A DNA stretch of 46,638 nt from Bacteroidales bacterium. GTDB lineage: Bacteria; Bacteroidota; Bacteroidia; Bacteroidales; Bacteroidaceae. The translations under genes were made by a program, and so were the position numbers. Shown here piece by piece: positions 33,512 to 42,282 of the stretch. Position 1 is the first letter of the stretch. Each line of letters opens with the position of its first letter. Under the pieces are notes generated by a model, which was given only the letters and a program-made list of their open reading frames with translations, was not told the DNA's origin and did no database searches. The DNA lies in NCBI GenBank assembly GCA_004555055.1, contig SFJN01000016.1:1-46638 (forward strand), given 5' to 3'.

Positions 33512-34009
33512 CTATATGACGTTCTCTTCCTCTCCTGCTACGAGTGTGGCAATCTGTTCCAGAAATCGTACGTCAGTCTCGTCGAAGGTGCCGCATGTTG
33601 CGCTGTCAATGTCAAGTACGCCGATGATTGTGCCGCCATGTAGCAGGGGCACCACCACCTCGCTCCGCGACGACGATGAGCAGGCGATGTGGCCGGAGAA
33701 ATCCTCGACATCGGGCACAACCAGGGTCTTTCCCTCTGCCCATGCCGTACCGCAGACACCGCGTCCGTAGCGGATGCGTGTGCATGCCATCGGACCCTGG
33801 AACGGGCCGAGCACCAGTTGTTCGTTGGTATTGTCCACACGGTAAAAGCCCGTCCAAAGGAAATGGAAGGTTTCGTGAATCATTGCCGCTACGTTTGCCA
33901 TGCGTGCAATGAGGTCTGTTTCCCCATCCACCACTGCTGCAATCTGGGGGATTAGGGTGGTGTATCTTTCGGCCTTGTTGCCGTCAGAGATTTCAAGATG
34001 TTCTGCCAT
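33512..34009 (-). CDS. GAF-domain free methionine-(R)-sulfoxide reductase
   Basis: This cytoplasmic enzyme reduces free Met-(R)-sulfoxide. A single GAF domain of 165 residues (WTGFYRVDNTNEQLVLGPFQG, GTAWAEGKTLVVPDVEDF) carries the three family Cys residues: one in MACTRI, one in GVCGTA and one in HIACSS, matching the resolving and catalytic Cys pattern of fRMsr proteins. The ATG at 34009 begins the conserved region; the upstream frame to 34141 overlaps the S41 gene and is unconserved. It is the last gene of the probable 38.3-33.5 kb minus-strand unit. Confidence 0.9.
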   Translation of the reverse strand: MAEHLEISDGNKAERYTTLIPQIAAVVDGETDLIARMANVAAMIHETFHFLWTGFYRVDNTNEQLVLGPFQGPMACTRIRYGRGVCGTAWAEGKTLVVPDVEDFSGHIACSSSSRSEVVVPLLHGGTIIGVLDIDSATCGTFDETDVRFLEQIATLVAGEEENVI

Positions 34010-34031
34010 TGTCGCGTATATGGTCTGTATG

Positions 34032-35060
34032 TTACTCCGTTTCCCCTTCCAAAAACTCCAGTGCGGTTTCGAGGATGGTGTCGATGCTGCGCTGGTAATC
34101 GTCGCTGCTGATGTCGACGTGGATGTCAGGCTCGATGCCAAATTCCGTGTGTTTGCCAGAGATGTCCGTCATCGGGCATGCAGAAAAGCGTACCGACCAT
34201 CCCCGTGGCAATTCGCTGCTGAAGGGCATTCCGCTGCCTCCTCCTGTTCGGTCGCCGATGACGGTGACGTTCTCGGAGGCTTTGGCAAACATCACAAAGG
34301 CGTTTGCAGCGCTGTAGGTGCGGCGGTTCGTAAGTACGGCCACGCGCTTTTGCCAGCGCAACCCCGTAGCGGGGGAAATGCGGATGGGTTGCGGCGATGA
34401 AAAGTCGTTGTGTCCGGGACCCGTTTTGTGCATCATATAGCCCATCACGGTAGGCTCGTTGACCAGGATACCGGCAAGGGCCTGTGCCGAGGTGAGCATG
34501 CCGCCGCCATTGTTGCGGACATCGATGACCAGTCCGTCGCACGACGCCAGATACTGCATCATTTCGTGGAGGTTGCCGTCGCCGATACCGTTGGCAAACG
34601 ACGGGCAGCGGACATAGCCGATATTGCCCTTCAGCACCCGGTACTTCAACCCTGCCGTGGAGCGGTAGTCCTCGTTGCATCCGAGATAGCTGCGCAGGAT
34701 GGAATCGCTGAAATTCTCGGGGAAGGCGTCGTACCATTGCGTAAAGTAGGCCGTATTTCCCGCCCAAGCCAGGTTTACGTGGCCATCGCGCAGCTCGTAG
34801 GTCATGCGGCTCAGCACCTGGAATAGGGCATCGTCCGACATCTTTTCGTCAACCTGGGGCGAATACCGGCGGTAGACCTCGTCCCAGTCAAGGCCATAAG
34901 CCTGTTCCTTGTATTCGAAGAAACAGTAGTGGCGGTCGATGACATGCCACAGCGCTTCGAAGTTGTCGCGCCGGGTGTCGTCGAAACCGTCACTGCTGAT
35001 GCAGGCTGTGGGCAGCAGCACCAGCATGATGGTGACTATGATGAGGGGAAAACGGTGCAT
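34032..35060 (-). CDS. S41 family peptidase lipoprotein
   Basis: This is a C-terminal-processing-protease-like serine peptidase. A lipoprotein signal peptide ends at PTAC (Cys20). The S41 domain shows YELRDGHVNL, GLVIDVRNNGGGMLTSAQALAG, and the catalytic serine motif RTYSAAN (Ser250), with VIGDRTGGGSGMP beyond it. No PDZ domain is obvious, which is usual for this Bacteroidales subgroup. The ATG at 35060 is chosen because it begins the signal peptide; the longer frame reads into the tandem repeat. It lies between the DUF3316 and fRMsr genes. Confidence 0.9.
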   Translation of the reverse strand: MHRFPLIIVTIMLVLLPTACISSDGFDDTRRDNFEALWHVIDRHYCFFEYKEQAYGLDWDEVYRRYSPQVDEKMSDDALFQVLSRMTYELRDGHVNLAWAGNTAYFTQWYDAFPENFSDSILRSYLGCNEDYRSTAGLKYRVLKGNIGYVRCPSFANGIGDGNLHEMMQYLASCDGLVIDVRNNGGGMLTSAQALAGILVNEPTVMGYMMHKTGPGHNDFSSPQPIRISPATGLRWQKRVAVLTNRRTYSAANAFVMFAKASENVTVIGDRTGGGSGMPFSSELPRGWSVRFSACPMTDISGKHTEFGIEPDIHVDISSDDYQRSIDTILETALEFLEGETE

Positions 35061-35086
35061 AGCGTAAGGGGAGGGGGCGAGGGGAG

Positions 35087-35243
35087 AAGCGATGGAGCAG
35101 CGAGAGCAGAAGCCAAGTTTACTTGGATTATGCCGAGTCGCGAGAGAGCAAGGCGAAGCCAAGCGATGGAGCAGCGAGAGCAGAAGCCAAGTTTACTTGG
35201 ATTATGCCGAGTCGCGAGAGAGCAAGGCGAAGCCAACGATGGG
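35087..35243. repeat. 74-bp direct tandem repeat (2.1 copies)
   Basis: The unit repeats at 35087-35160 and 35161-35234 without visible differences, followed by a partial third copy to about 35243. Each unit contains the palindrome CCAAGTTTACTTGG. Part of it, CTTGGATTATGCCGAGTCG (35122-35140), matches the reverse complement of a segment inside MITE copy 3 at 33343-33361 with one mismatch, and GGCGAAGCCAAG also occurs there directly. It fills most of the spacer between the DUF3316 and S41 genes. Confidence 0.85.
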
Positions 35244-35248
35244 AAAAA

Positions 35249-36043
35249 TCAGAACGAGAGTTGTCGTGTGAAACCGATGATGAAACTGTGGTTCCAGGCG
35301 TGGCGGTCGAGGCGGTTCACCCGACTTTGGCGGATGTCGGCCTCATATCCGGCCACTACCATAGCTTTGCGTACGGGGAACCGTAGGCGTGCGCCCAGAC
35401 GCACCGAGGGCACATTGCCGGGATACGTGAAGCGGACATTACCGTCGTAATGACGGAGTGAAAAGATTTCGTAGTACGACTGCCCATACTGTGGCGAAAA
35501 CATCAGTCCTGCCAATGGGGCTTCGGCTGAAAAGCGAGCGGAACAGCCTTTCCCGAAGAGGTGAAAACCGCAGTCTGCCATGAGGGAGGCTCGGACATCG
35601 AACGCCGCACGTCCTTGTGCAGGATTGTTGCCGTTGCGGGTGGAATAGGTGCCGCCGGCACTCAGGCCCGCCAGACCGCCTGCACGCAACCTCCAGCGGG
35701 GGGATACCTGCCAGTTGTAATGCCATCCGAGATGAAAATCCACGTTTCCATCGTAGAAATCCGCGTTCCTTGCTTGGTTTTCGGCCCAAGTTCCCTGCAC
35801 ATCGAATCGGGCGAACGACGTGACCTGCCCTTTCCCCCACCGTGCCTGACGTTCGTTTTCCATGCAGAATCCTGTGGATGGTCCGTGGTAGTCGAGAGGG
35901 GAGAGGTAGGCATCGTAGAGCGCATTGTCGCCGATGCGGAAAGTCCAGGTCCGTTCCACTTCCCTTGACTGGGCATACGCCGTGCTTCCTCCCCAAAGGA
36001 AGGACAGCAGGCATACTAAAATCGTAAGGTGTGGGATGGACAT
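35249..36043 (-). CDS. DUF3316 domain-containing outer-membrane-associated protein
   Basis: The signal peptide ends after AYAQ (about residue 25), and the mature part alternates hydrophobic and polar residues in strands with aromatic caps (NVDFHLGWHYNWQVSPRWRLRAGG, ARLRFPVRKAMVVAGYEADIR). It ends NHSFIIGFTRQLSF, with an aromatic terminal residue typical of outer-membrane beta-barrels. This fits DUF3316, a Bacteroidales family of unknown function. It lies 22 bp after the GHL10 gene. No enzymatic role is suggested. Confidence 0.82.
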   Translation of the reverse strand: MSIPHLTILVCLLSFLWGGSTAYAQSREVERTWTFRIGDNALYDAYLSPLDYHGPSTGFCMENERQARWGKGQVTSFARFDVQGTWAENQARNADFYDGNVDFHLGWHYNWQVSPRWRLRAGGLAGLSAGGTYSTRNGNNPAQGRAAFDVRASLMADCGFHLFGKGCSARFSAEAPLAGLMFSPQYGQSYYEIFSLRHYDGNVRFTYPGNVPSVRLGARLRFPVRKAMVVAGYEADIRQSRVNRLDRHAWNHSFIIGFTRQLSF

Positions 36044-36065
36044 ATGGGCAAAAAGGTTTTCGGAA

Positions 36066-37526
36066 TCAAAGGCTTTCGTTGCCGAAGGCGTCCATGGCGC
36101 GGACGATGATCGTGTCGTTAAGGCGTTGCGGAAGGCTCGGGACGTAGAGATAATGCGTCGTCTTCAGATGATGTGCCACCATCTCCACATTCCCCTCCCT
36201 GTCTTCGCGATAGATGTTGTAGACCACCGGTGTGGCATCCCTTACGGGTTCCCAGGAAACGAAGAGGCAGTAGTCGTCGCGCCGTTGCACCTTCACCCTT
36301 GGCGTTTCGGGAGGGGTGTTGTCGAGCCACGTCATCGGCGGTGTCAGGGCTGGCTGGGCATTGAATTCCCTGCAGAAATCGTAGATGCCCTTATGGTTGT
36401 CGAGCAGGAAGCGTGCACGGAAGAAAGCCTGGCCACCGGTGCGGATAAAGCGCAGGAAGTTCATCTGACGCGTCATGACATCCAGACTCCAGTCCTTCTC
36501 GTGCGGCGACAGCAGGTAGACCCCGAGGCCCGGCACCACAGGATGTCCTGCACTCTCCTGCTGCCAGTTGGCGGCAAAGGGGTAGAAATGCTCGCCGTCG
36601 AAGTACATCATCGGGAACAGCCAGTCCATATAGCCCTCGCGGAGCCAAAGCTGGGCATCCTGCGACACCGCGTCGCGGGCATTCCATCCCCGGCTCAAGG
36701 CTCTCGGCAGGTCGGAATATTTGCCGACGGGTGAGCAACTCAGTTTCACCCACGGGCGTATGCCGCGTACGGCATCGTGGACAGCCTTGACGGTACGCGT
36801 CACCTGCTGGCGTTTCCATTGGGCCTTAGGCACTCCCTTCCCCCATTTCCGATAGGCAATGTCGTCGTTGAAAGCCATCTCGCGCTCGGGATAGCGGATA
36901 TAGTCGAGGTGTATGCCGTCCACATCGTAGTTGCTGACAATTTCCTTGCAGATATTCGCAATATACGGTGCGGTTCCCGGTGCTCCGGGGTCCATAAACC
37001 ACCGGTTTCCAGCCCTTTGGCAGAGTTCGCCATGGCGTGCACTCACAGCCTTTTTCCCCAACTGCCGTGCCTGTGCGGTGCTGCAGATGGGGTAAGTGAC
37101 CACATAGGCGTGGAGCTCCATGCCGCGGCGGTGGGCCTCTTCAACGGCGAATGCCAGCGGGTCGTAGGGCGGCGGGACACCCGGAGTGCCGGAAATGGAC
37201 CCGTCCCAAGGCTCGTATTCCGAGGCGTAGGTGACGGTACCCCGTACGCGTGCCTGGAAAAGGATGACGTTGATGCCGGTAGCCTTCAGGCGGTCGAAGT
37301 CCTCGCAGAGGCGCTGACGTTGCAGACTGGCTTTGTGCTCAGTCTGGGCATACTGATGCCCCGGCCAGTCGATGCCGCCGAGGGTGCAGTACCATACGGC
37401 ACGGATTTCGCGCTCGTAGGGCTTGAGCTGGAAGGGCTGGGGCCACATCTGGGCTGGACAAGGCAGTGAGGCTACCAGGCAGAAGAATATGGAAAGAAGT
37501 GTTTTCAACGGGAAATGGGAAATCAT
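36066..37526 (-). CDS. GHL10 / DUF187-type family 10 glycosylhydrolase
   Basis: This is a secreted putative glycoside hydrolase of the YngK/GHL10 group. A signal peptide (about 1-25, ending PCPAQ) precedes the barrel: EIRAVWYCTLGGIDWPG, GINVILFQARVRGTVTYAS, YDPLAFAVEEAHRRGMELHAYV, IANICKEIVSNYDVDGIHLDYIRYPER, and a fibronectin-III-like C-terminal segment (about 395-486). Relatives have been linked to peptidoglycan or related glycan cleavage, but substrate proof is lacking. The 486-residue length is normal. It is flanked by TPR and DUF3316 genes with gaps of 33 and 22 bp. Confidence 0.88.
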   Translation of the reverse strand: MISHFPLKTLLSIFFCLVASLPCPAQMWPQPFQLKPYEREIRAVWYCTLGGIDWPGHQYAQTEHKASLQRQRLCEDFDRLKATGINVILFQARVRGTVTYASEYEPWDGSISGTPGVPPPYDPLAFAVEEAHRRGMELHAYVVTYPICSTAQARQLGKKAVSARHGELCQRAGNRWFMDPGAPGTAPYIANICKEIVSNYDVDGIHLDYIRYPEREMAFNDDIAYRKWGKGVPKAQWKRQQVTRTVKAVHDAVRGIRPWVKLSCSPVGKYSDLPRALSRGWNARDAVSQDAQLWLREGYMDWLFPMMYFDGEHFYPFAANWQQESAGHPVVPGLGVYLLSPHEKDWSLDVMTRQMNFLRFIRTGGQAFFRARFLLDNHKGIYDFCREFNAQPALTPPMTWLDNTPPETPRVKVQRRDDYCLFVSWEPVRDATPVVYNIYREDREGNVEMVAHHLKTTHYLYVPSLPQRLNDTIIVRAMDAFGNESL

Positions 37527-37559
37527 ATGGGGGGATAAAGGTCCGGCGGCGGAGCGGTG

Positions 37560-38297
37560 TCATTCCGCTTCGAGGCGTAGCATGAAGTGCTGCACCTCAT
37601 TGTCCGGGAGGCCATGTTGTGCGGCAAGTTTGATGTCGCGGCGGGCATAGCCGGGTTGTTTGAGCCCAAGGTGAATCTCAGCCCTCAGCAGATAGGCTTC
37701 GGCATTGTCGGGGTGTTCGGCGATAATGCTGTCTACGATGTCGAGGGCGTCGTAGGGAGCTGCGGCCTGTGTCAGGGCAACGGCTTTGAGCAAAAGCAGA
37801 TGAGGGTCGTGGGGATGTTGGAGCAGGAGGTTGTCGTAGTCGCGGATGGCGCGGTCGAACATCGCCAGTTGCAGGTAGCAGGCGGCACGGTCTTCGCGGG
37901 CATCGGCCATGGAGGGTTGGCTTTGCAGCACCTTGTCGAGGCGATTGACGGCCTCTCTCCATTGCCCACGAGCCATGGCGATGCGCCCGAGGTTGTGCTC
38001 CACCACATAATTTCCGGGAGCATCGGGACGCAGCCGCAGCGCACGCTCAAAAAGGTCCTGTGCCTGCAGCAGGGAATCGGTGTGCAGATAGTTGAATGCC
38101 CGCGTCAGACAGTCGATGTATTCCAAGGAATCCCGTTCAATCTGCCATCTTTCGCGCGTTTCGACATTGTAGTCATCCTTCGTTTTCGCACTGATGCGTC
38201 CGGTATGCAGGTCGATGACGGTCTGTGCCTTCAGTCCTTCTGGAGCGAGGCAAAGCAGGCAGAGCAGGCAGAAACGGAGGAAGGGGTTGGAAAACAT
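37560..38297 (-). CDS. Secreted tetratricopeptide-repeat protein
   Basis: A signal peptide (about 1-24, ending LKAQ) is followed by several TPR-type helix pairs: LLQAQDLFERALRLRPDAP, AMARGQWREAVNRLDKVLQSQPS, LAMFDRAIRDYDNLLLQHPHDP, YDALDIVDSIIAEHPDNAEAYLL. It is probably periplasmic and used for protein-protein contacts. It is the first gene of the minus-strand unit ending with the fRMsr gene. The partner proteins are unknown. Confidence 0.85.
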   Translation of the reverse strand: MFSNPFLRFCLLCLLCLAPEGLKAQTVIDLHTGRISAKTKDDYNVETRERWQIERDSLEYIDCLTRAFNYLHTDSLLQAQDLFERALRLRPDAPGNYVVEHNLGRIAMARGQWREAVNRLDKVLQSQPSMADAREDRAACYLQLAMFDRAIRDYDNLLLQHPHDPHLLLLKAVALTQAAAPYDALDIVDSIIAEHPDNAEAYLLRAEIHLGLKQPGYARRDIKLAAQHGLPDNEVQHFMLRLEAE

Positions 38298-38369
38298 TGG
38301 ATGGAGAGGTGTGACTCGGTGTAAAAAGTGCTAATACAACGGTGAAACCGTAGATTCCTTTACAACGAA

Positions 38370-38396
38370 GGGGGGCTATAAATTAGTTTTATTGGT
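38370..38396 (+). mobile_element. Decayed single end of the MITE family
   Basis: GGGGGGCTATAAATTAG followed by TTTTATT resembles the left end of copies 1 and 2 but lacks about four bases after the G-run. No matching right end was found nearby. It lies between the TPR gene start and the recX stop. It is probably a truncated copy. Confidence 0.5.
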
Positions 38397-38401
38397 AAAT
38401 A

Positions 38402-38884
38402 TCAGACGGCCTTCAGCTCGTGGATGATGCTGAAAACCTCGTCAGCCTCGAACCCCCGGGAGGCGGCAAAGCGCAGGAGCTTCTGCGTGGCCTTGTAGGT
38501 TTCGGCCTCGTTGCCGGGGTCGAACTGCAGGCTACGGAATTTCGATGTCAGCACCTCCTTCATCATCAGGCGGTAGTCCGCTCCGTCGGTTTCGGCAAAT
38601 GCCCGGTTGATTTCGGCATCCGGAATGCCTTTCAGTCTCAGTGCGGCACGAATCTTCATCCTGCCCCAATGGTCGTAAGCCACTTTGTCGTGGACAAAGG
38701 CTTTGGCGTAGCGCCCCTCGTCGAGGTAACCCTCCTCAACCAGTCGGGCGACAAGGTGTGCGATTCGGCTCTCCGGAAGCCCACCTTCGCGGAATTTCCT
38801 GACGATTTCCTGAGGGCAGCATTCCCGTAGGGAGCATCTTCGGGTGGCCCATGTCAGGGCCGTCTCTTCGGTAAAAGGCTTCAT
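38402..38884 (-). CDS. recX: Regulatory protein RecX family
   Basis: RecX modulates RecA filaments. The 160-residue protein is rich in Arg and Lys with short helical repeats: ALTWATRRCSLRECC, SRIAHLVARLVEEGYLDEGRYAKAFVHDKVAYDHWGRMKI and LRLKGIPDAEINRAF. The start at 38884 (MKPFTEETAL) is used; the upstream in-frame start at 38929 would overlap the GT2-recX gap. The gene ends the dusB-GT4-GT2-recX unit. Confidence 0.9.
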   Translation of the reverse strand: MKPFTEETALTWATRRCSLRECCPQEIVRKFREGGLPESRIAHLVARLVEEGYLDEGRYAKAFVHDKVAYDHWGRMKIRAALRLKGIPDAEINRAFAETDGADYRLMMKEVLTSKFRSLQFDPGNEAETYKATQKLLRFAASRGFEADEVFSIIHELKAV

Positions 38885-38932
38885 ATAAAGGCTGATGATG
38901 GTAGGTATGGTCACCGGTGTCCGTACCAAGGG

Positions 38933-39718
38933 CTATTTGACGGCGCTTCGGAAAATGAAATAGAAATGCTGAAGGATGGCGGTGAGTTTGCCGTAGTGGT
39001 GGCACATGATGTCGTAGCGTTCGAGCAGCGAATCCTTGTGGTGTTGCGTGCTGACACCGCCCTCGAGGTAGTCCGCCACGATGAGCCGGGTGTGGTGGAG
39101 CGGCAGTTTCAGACGTTCAGCCTCCTTCATGATGCGAATGCACCAGTCGAAGTCGGCGCTAAGATGGTATTTCTCGAGGTCATAAGGGTATTTCCGAGCA
39201 AGGTCAATGCGTGCGAAGAAAGCCTGGTGACAGACGAGCATACCGTGTTTGAATGATTTCCACGACAGCTTTTCCGGTGGGGCAAGGCGTCGGTGAGCGA
39301 CGAAATGCCCGTTGCGGTCTACAATGTCGGTGTGGCCGTAGAGGACAGCCGGACGCCGCTTGCGCTCGGTGTACCCCTCCAGTTGGGCGGCGATGTCGGA
39401 GAGTACGGTGGAACTGTGGAATTTGTCGCCGGCATTGAGAAAGAGGATATAGTCGCCGGTGGCAAGTTGCAGGGCTTTGTTCATGGCATCGTAGATGCCG
39501 TTGTCGGGCTCCGAACGGCACACAATCTCATGTTGGACCGTTGCCAAGGAGTTGCGTTGCTGGTAGAAGTGGATGAGTGCAAGCGTTTCGTCCTGGCTGT
39601 TGCCGTCGATGATCAGATGTTCTACGCCGGGATGGTTCTGTGACTCTACGCTTTTGATGGTGCGACCGATGAGGTGCCCTGCGTTGTAGCATACGGTGGC
39701 GATGGTGAAACGAATCAT
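38933..39718 (-). CDS. Glycosyltransferase family 2
   Basis: This GT-A fold glycosyltransferase of 261 residues begins with FTIATVCYNAGHLIGRTIKSV, has the nucleotide-binding DGNSQDETLAL and SEPDNGIYDAMNKALQLATGDYILFLNAGD (the DxD region is NAGD-like, as in the WcaA/TuaG group), and later SADFDWCIR. No transmembrane segment is clear. It probably adds a sugar to a surface polysaccharide or glycoprotein glycan. The ATG at 39718 begins the conserved start; the longer frame to 39775 is unconserved. Confidence 0.9.
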   Translation of the reverse strand: MIRFTIATVCYNAGHLIGRTIKSVESQNHPGVEHLIIDGNSQDETLALIHFYQQRNSLATVQHEIVCRSEPDNGIYDAMNKALQLATGDYILFLNAGDKFHSSTVLSDIAAQLEGYTERKRRPAVLYGHTDIVDRNGHFVAHRRLAPPEKLSWKSFKHGMLVCHQAFFARIDLARKYPYDLEKYHLSADFDWCIRIMKEAERLKLPLHHTRLIVADYLEGGVSTQHHKDSLLERYDIMCHHYGKLTAILQHFYFIFRSAVK

Positions 39719-39779
39719 GGTGGAAAGTTTCGTAAGCGGTGTTCTTTTCTTGTGATTCAGTGCTGCGGACAGCATGTCC

Positions 39780-41051
39780 TCATGCCTCTCCTTGGTAAAG
39801 TGTCAGATAGCGTTGCGCCACCTTGGCGGTATCGTAGGTGTCCTCCGCGTCGAGGCGTGCTGCCGTGGCGAGGTCCTGGCGCCGGGGATGCTGTATGGCC
39901 TTTTCCAGAGCCTCGCTGAAGGCCTGGCTGTCGGCAGGGGGGACGAGGAAGCCGTCGGTGCCCTCGCGCACCATCTGCCTGATTCCGCCCACAGCGGTAG
40001 CCACCACGGGAAGTCCGCAAGCCTTCGCCTCTACAATCGTGTTGGGAAGGTTCTCCATGACGGACGCCATGGTGAATATGTCGGATGCGCGGTAGATGTT
40101 GCGCATGGTGGCAGGCACGGCTACATATTCAAAGGGAACCATCTCGCAGGCAAAGTCCTTGCGGTGTGCGGTGGTGTTCCTGCCAACGGCAACCACGCAG
40201 ATGCTTTCGCAGAGTTGGGGTTGGCGGAATATCAGGCTTTGGACGGCCTGGGAAAAGATGCCAAAACCTTTGTTGGCATCGTTGACGTTGTAGGCTACGA
40301 AGAGGAGTATGGTCTTTCCCCTCGGGAGCGAAAGTGCGCTGCGGAGCGCCTCCTTTTCGTCGGGAGTGCTACAGGGCGAGAAAAACGTGGTGTCGATGGG
40401 GTTGGCGATGTCCGTTACCGTCTGTCCGTGCATCAGCGGTGAACGCCGGACCATGTCCGCGAGGTAACGGCTGCAGGCCACAAAGGTGATGTGCCCTTGT
40501 CGGTAAATATGTTGCTTGCGTTGGAAAATCCGTCTTGAGAGGTCGTTTCCGGAGCGTCCGCAGAGCGGCAGCAGGCGGGTAAGGCCATTGCATTTCAGCT
40601 TGGGACAGTCACCGCACCCCTTTTCCCAGCTTGTGCACCCTTGGGGAAGATGGCAAATGCCTGTGGCAGGCCAGATGTCGTGGAGTGTCCAAATCAGGCG
40701 TTTTCCCGTCTCACGGCATCGGCAGACGAGGCGTTCGAGGCCGTCCATGCTGAGCATGGCTTGGTTTATCCAATGAAGATGTACGGCATCGGCCCATCCA
40801 AAGTCTGGCAACTTGGTGATGTCCGTGCCGTATCCTCCGTGGTCGATGCTGAAGACATGTGGATAGTCGAAGCCGTTGTAGTAGAGGTCCTCGAGGCGTT
40901 CGCCGACGAACTGCAGGCACTGGAGCAAGCCTTTCCTGCGTGTCAGTAGTCTGACTTTGTGTCCCGCTTTCTGCAACGCTTTGGCAAGTCGTCCGGCGGC
41001 GATGGAGGCACCGCCGGTGTGAAGCGTGGTATTGACAATGAGAATCTTCAT
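39780..41051 (-). CDS. Glycosyltransferase family 4
   Basis: This GT-B fold glycosyltransferase of 423 residues has the N-terminal NTTLHTGGASIAAGRLAKALQKAGH, a Cys-rich insertion (GICHLPQGCTSWEKGCGDCPKL) seen in Bacteroidetes surface-glycan GT4 enzymes, and the GT4 C-terminal EAKACGLPVVATAVGGIRQMV with the E...E pair expected for donor binding. Its role is probably in capsule, LPS or glycoprotein glycan synthesis. It lies 61 bp before the GT2 gene in the same unit. Confidence 0.92.
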   Translation of the reverse strand: MKILIVNTTLHTGGASIAAGRLAKALQKAGHKVRLLTRRKGLLQCLQFVGERLEDLYYNGFDYPHVFSIDHGGYGTDITKLPDFGWADAVHLHWINQAMLSMDGLERLVCRCRETGKRLIWTLHDIWPATGICHLPQGCTSWEKGCGDCPKLKCNGLTRLLPLCGRSGNDLSRRIFQRKQHIYRQGHITFVACSRYLADMVRRSPLMHGQTVTDIANPIDTTFFSPCSTPDEKEALRSALSLPRGKTILLFVAYNVNDANKGFGIFSQAVQSLIFRQPQLCESICVVAVGRNTTAHRKDFACEMVPFEYVAVPATMRNIYRASDIFTMASVMENLPNTIVEAKACGLPVVATAVGGIRQMVREGTDGFLVPPADSQAFSEALEKAIQHPRRQDLATAARLDAEDTYDTAKVAQRYLTLYQGEA

Positions 41052-41111
41052 GATGGGAAATGCGGGGAAAGGACCTTGGTAGACGGAGAACGGTGTAAAC
41101 GGGGATGGGGA

Positions 41112-42149
41112 CTATGGGTTTCCGGAATATTCACGTACGATGGGCCGCACCTGTTCAAGGATATCGTACAGCCTCTCTTCTGTTTCGGCCTGCAACATGG
41201 CTATGCGCGTTTCGCGGAAGTTCGGGATTCCCTTGAAAAGCGGTGAGGCGGCAAGATGGCGGCGGATGTGGAGGATGCCACGGTATTCGTCAATTCTTTC
41301 GATGGATTCGTGAATCTGTTCCTTCAGAATGTCCAGTTTCCAGTCGGCAGTCATGTCGGTACTGGTGCCGTCGAGAGTATCGCGTATTTCGCGGAAAATC
41401 CATGGTCTGCCAAAAGTGGCGCGTCCTACCATGACGGCGTCAACGCCATAGTCCTCGAAAGCCCGCTTGGCCTGCTCGCCGTTTGTGATGTCGCCGTTGC
41501 CGATGATGGGGATGTGCATGCGGGGATTGCGCTTTACCTCGCCGATGAGTGCCCAGTCTGCCTGTCCGGTGTACATCTGGCTCCGTGTCCGGCCGTGGAT
41601 GGTCAGGGCTTCGGCACCGGCATCCTGTATGCGTTCGGCCAGGTCCACGATGAAAGGTATGCGTTTGCCGTCTGCTGTAGTGTCAAGATAGAGTCCGGGA
41701 ACATCCCATCCCAAGCGGGTCTTGACGGTTACAGGGACACGGCCTCCCACACGGTGTACCACGCGGCGGATGATGTCCAGCATGAGGTCGGGGGTCTGGA
41801 GCATACCCGCTCCTGCACCTTTGCCTGCCACACGCTTGACGGGGCATCCGAAATTTAGGTCAAGAATATCGGGATGAGCGGTTTCAACGATGATTTCCGC
41901 GGCATCTTCGACAGCATCTGGAAAGCGTCCGTAGGTCTGGATGGCAACCGGACGTTCATCGTCACTCACTTTCAGTTTCTGGAAAGTCTTGTTGACGCTA
42001 CGGACAAGGGCATCGGCAGCCACAAACTCTGAATAGACCATAGAGGCTCCGAGGCGTCGGCATAACAGACGGAAACCGATGTCGGTGACATCTTCCATGG
42101 GAGCGAGGAGGACGGGGCGGAAACCGAGTTGGATGTTGCGGATGTTCAT
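41112..42149 (-). CDS. dusB: tRNA-dihydrouridine synthase (DusB-like)
   Basis: This flavoenzyme reduces uridine to dihydrouridine in tRNA. The TIM-barrel begins LAPMEDVTDIGFRLLCRRLGA; the catalytic Cys lies in LNFGCPVKRVAGKGAGAG; VTVKTRLGW and LTIHGRTRSQMYTGQADW follow, with GNGDITNGEQAKRAFEDYGVDAVMVGRATFGRPWIF near the end. The length is 345 residues from the ATG at 42149 (MNIRNIQ); the longer frame to 42233 crosses the upstream terminator. It heads the unit with the two glycosyltransferases and recX. Confidence 0.93.
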   Translation of the reverse strand: MNIRNIQLGFRPVLLAPMEDVTDIGFRLLCRRLGASMVYSEFVAADALVRSVNKTFQKLKVSDDERPVAIQTYGRFPDAVEDAAEIIVETAHPDILDLNFGCPVKRVAGKGAGAGMLQTPDLMLDIIRRVVHRVGGRVPVTVKTRLGWDVPGLYLDTTADGKRIPFIVDLAERIQDAGAEALTIHGRTRSQMYTGQADWALIGEVKRNPRMHIPIIGNGDITNGEQAKRAFEDYGVDAVMVGRATFGRPWIFREIRDTLDGTSTDMTADWKLDILKEQIHESIERIDEYRGILHIRRHLAASPLFKGIPNFRETRIAMLQAETEERLYDILEQVRPIVREYSGNP

Positions 42150-42216
42150 GCGGTAAGGGATGGGGCAACGGTGCTGCCGGGGTGAAGGAAGTTGTCGGGC
42201 AAATGAGGTGGAACCC

Positions 42217-42243
42217 AAAAAAAATCCCCACATTAGGGATTTT
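42217..42243 (-). terminator. Rho-independent terminator of the CPBP gene
   Basis: On the minus strand AAAATCCC (42236-42243) pairs with GGGATTTT (42221-42228) over 8 bp with a 7-nt loop, followed by T residues (42217-42224 partly within the stem). It lies 40 bp after the CPBP stop and upstream of dusB. Confidence 0.75.
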
Positions 42244-42282
42244 CAATTGTGGTATCGCCTGCATGCTTGCGGCGTGTTTGGC

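Noticed and set aside
33284..35243. CRISPR array
   Set aside because: The repeats are a 74-bp tandem pair and a MITE; there are no regularly spaced unique spacers and no cas genes.
38933..41051. Capsule or O-antigen biosynthesis cluster around the two glycosyltransferases
   Set aside because: Only two glycosyltransferases are present, with no flippase, polymerase or sugar-nucleotide synthesis genes; they sit between dusB and recX.
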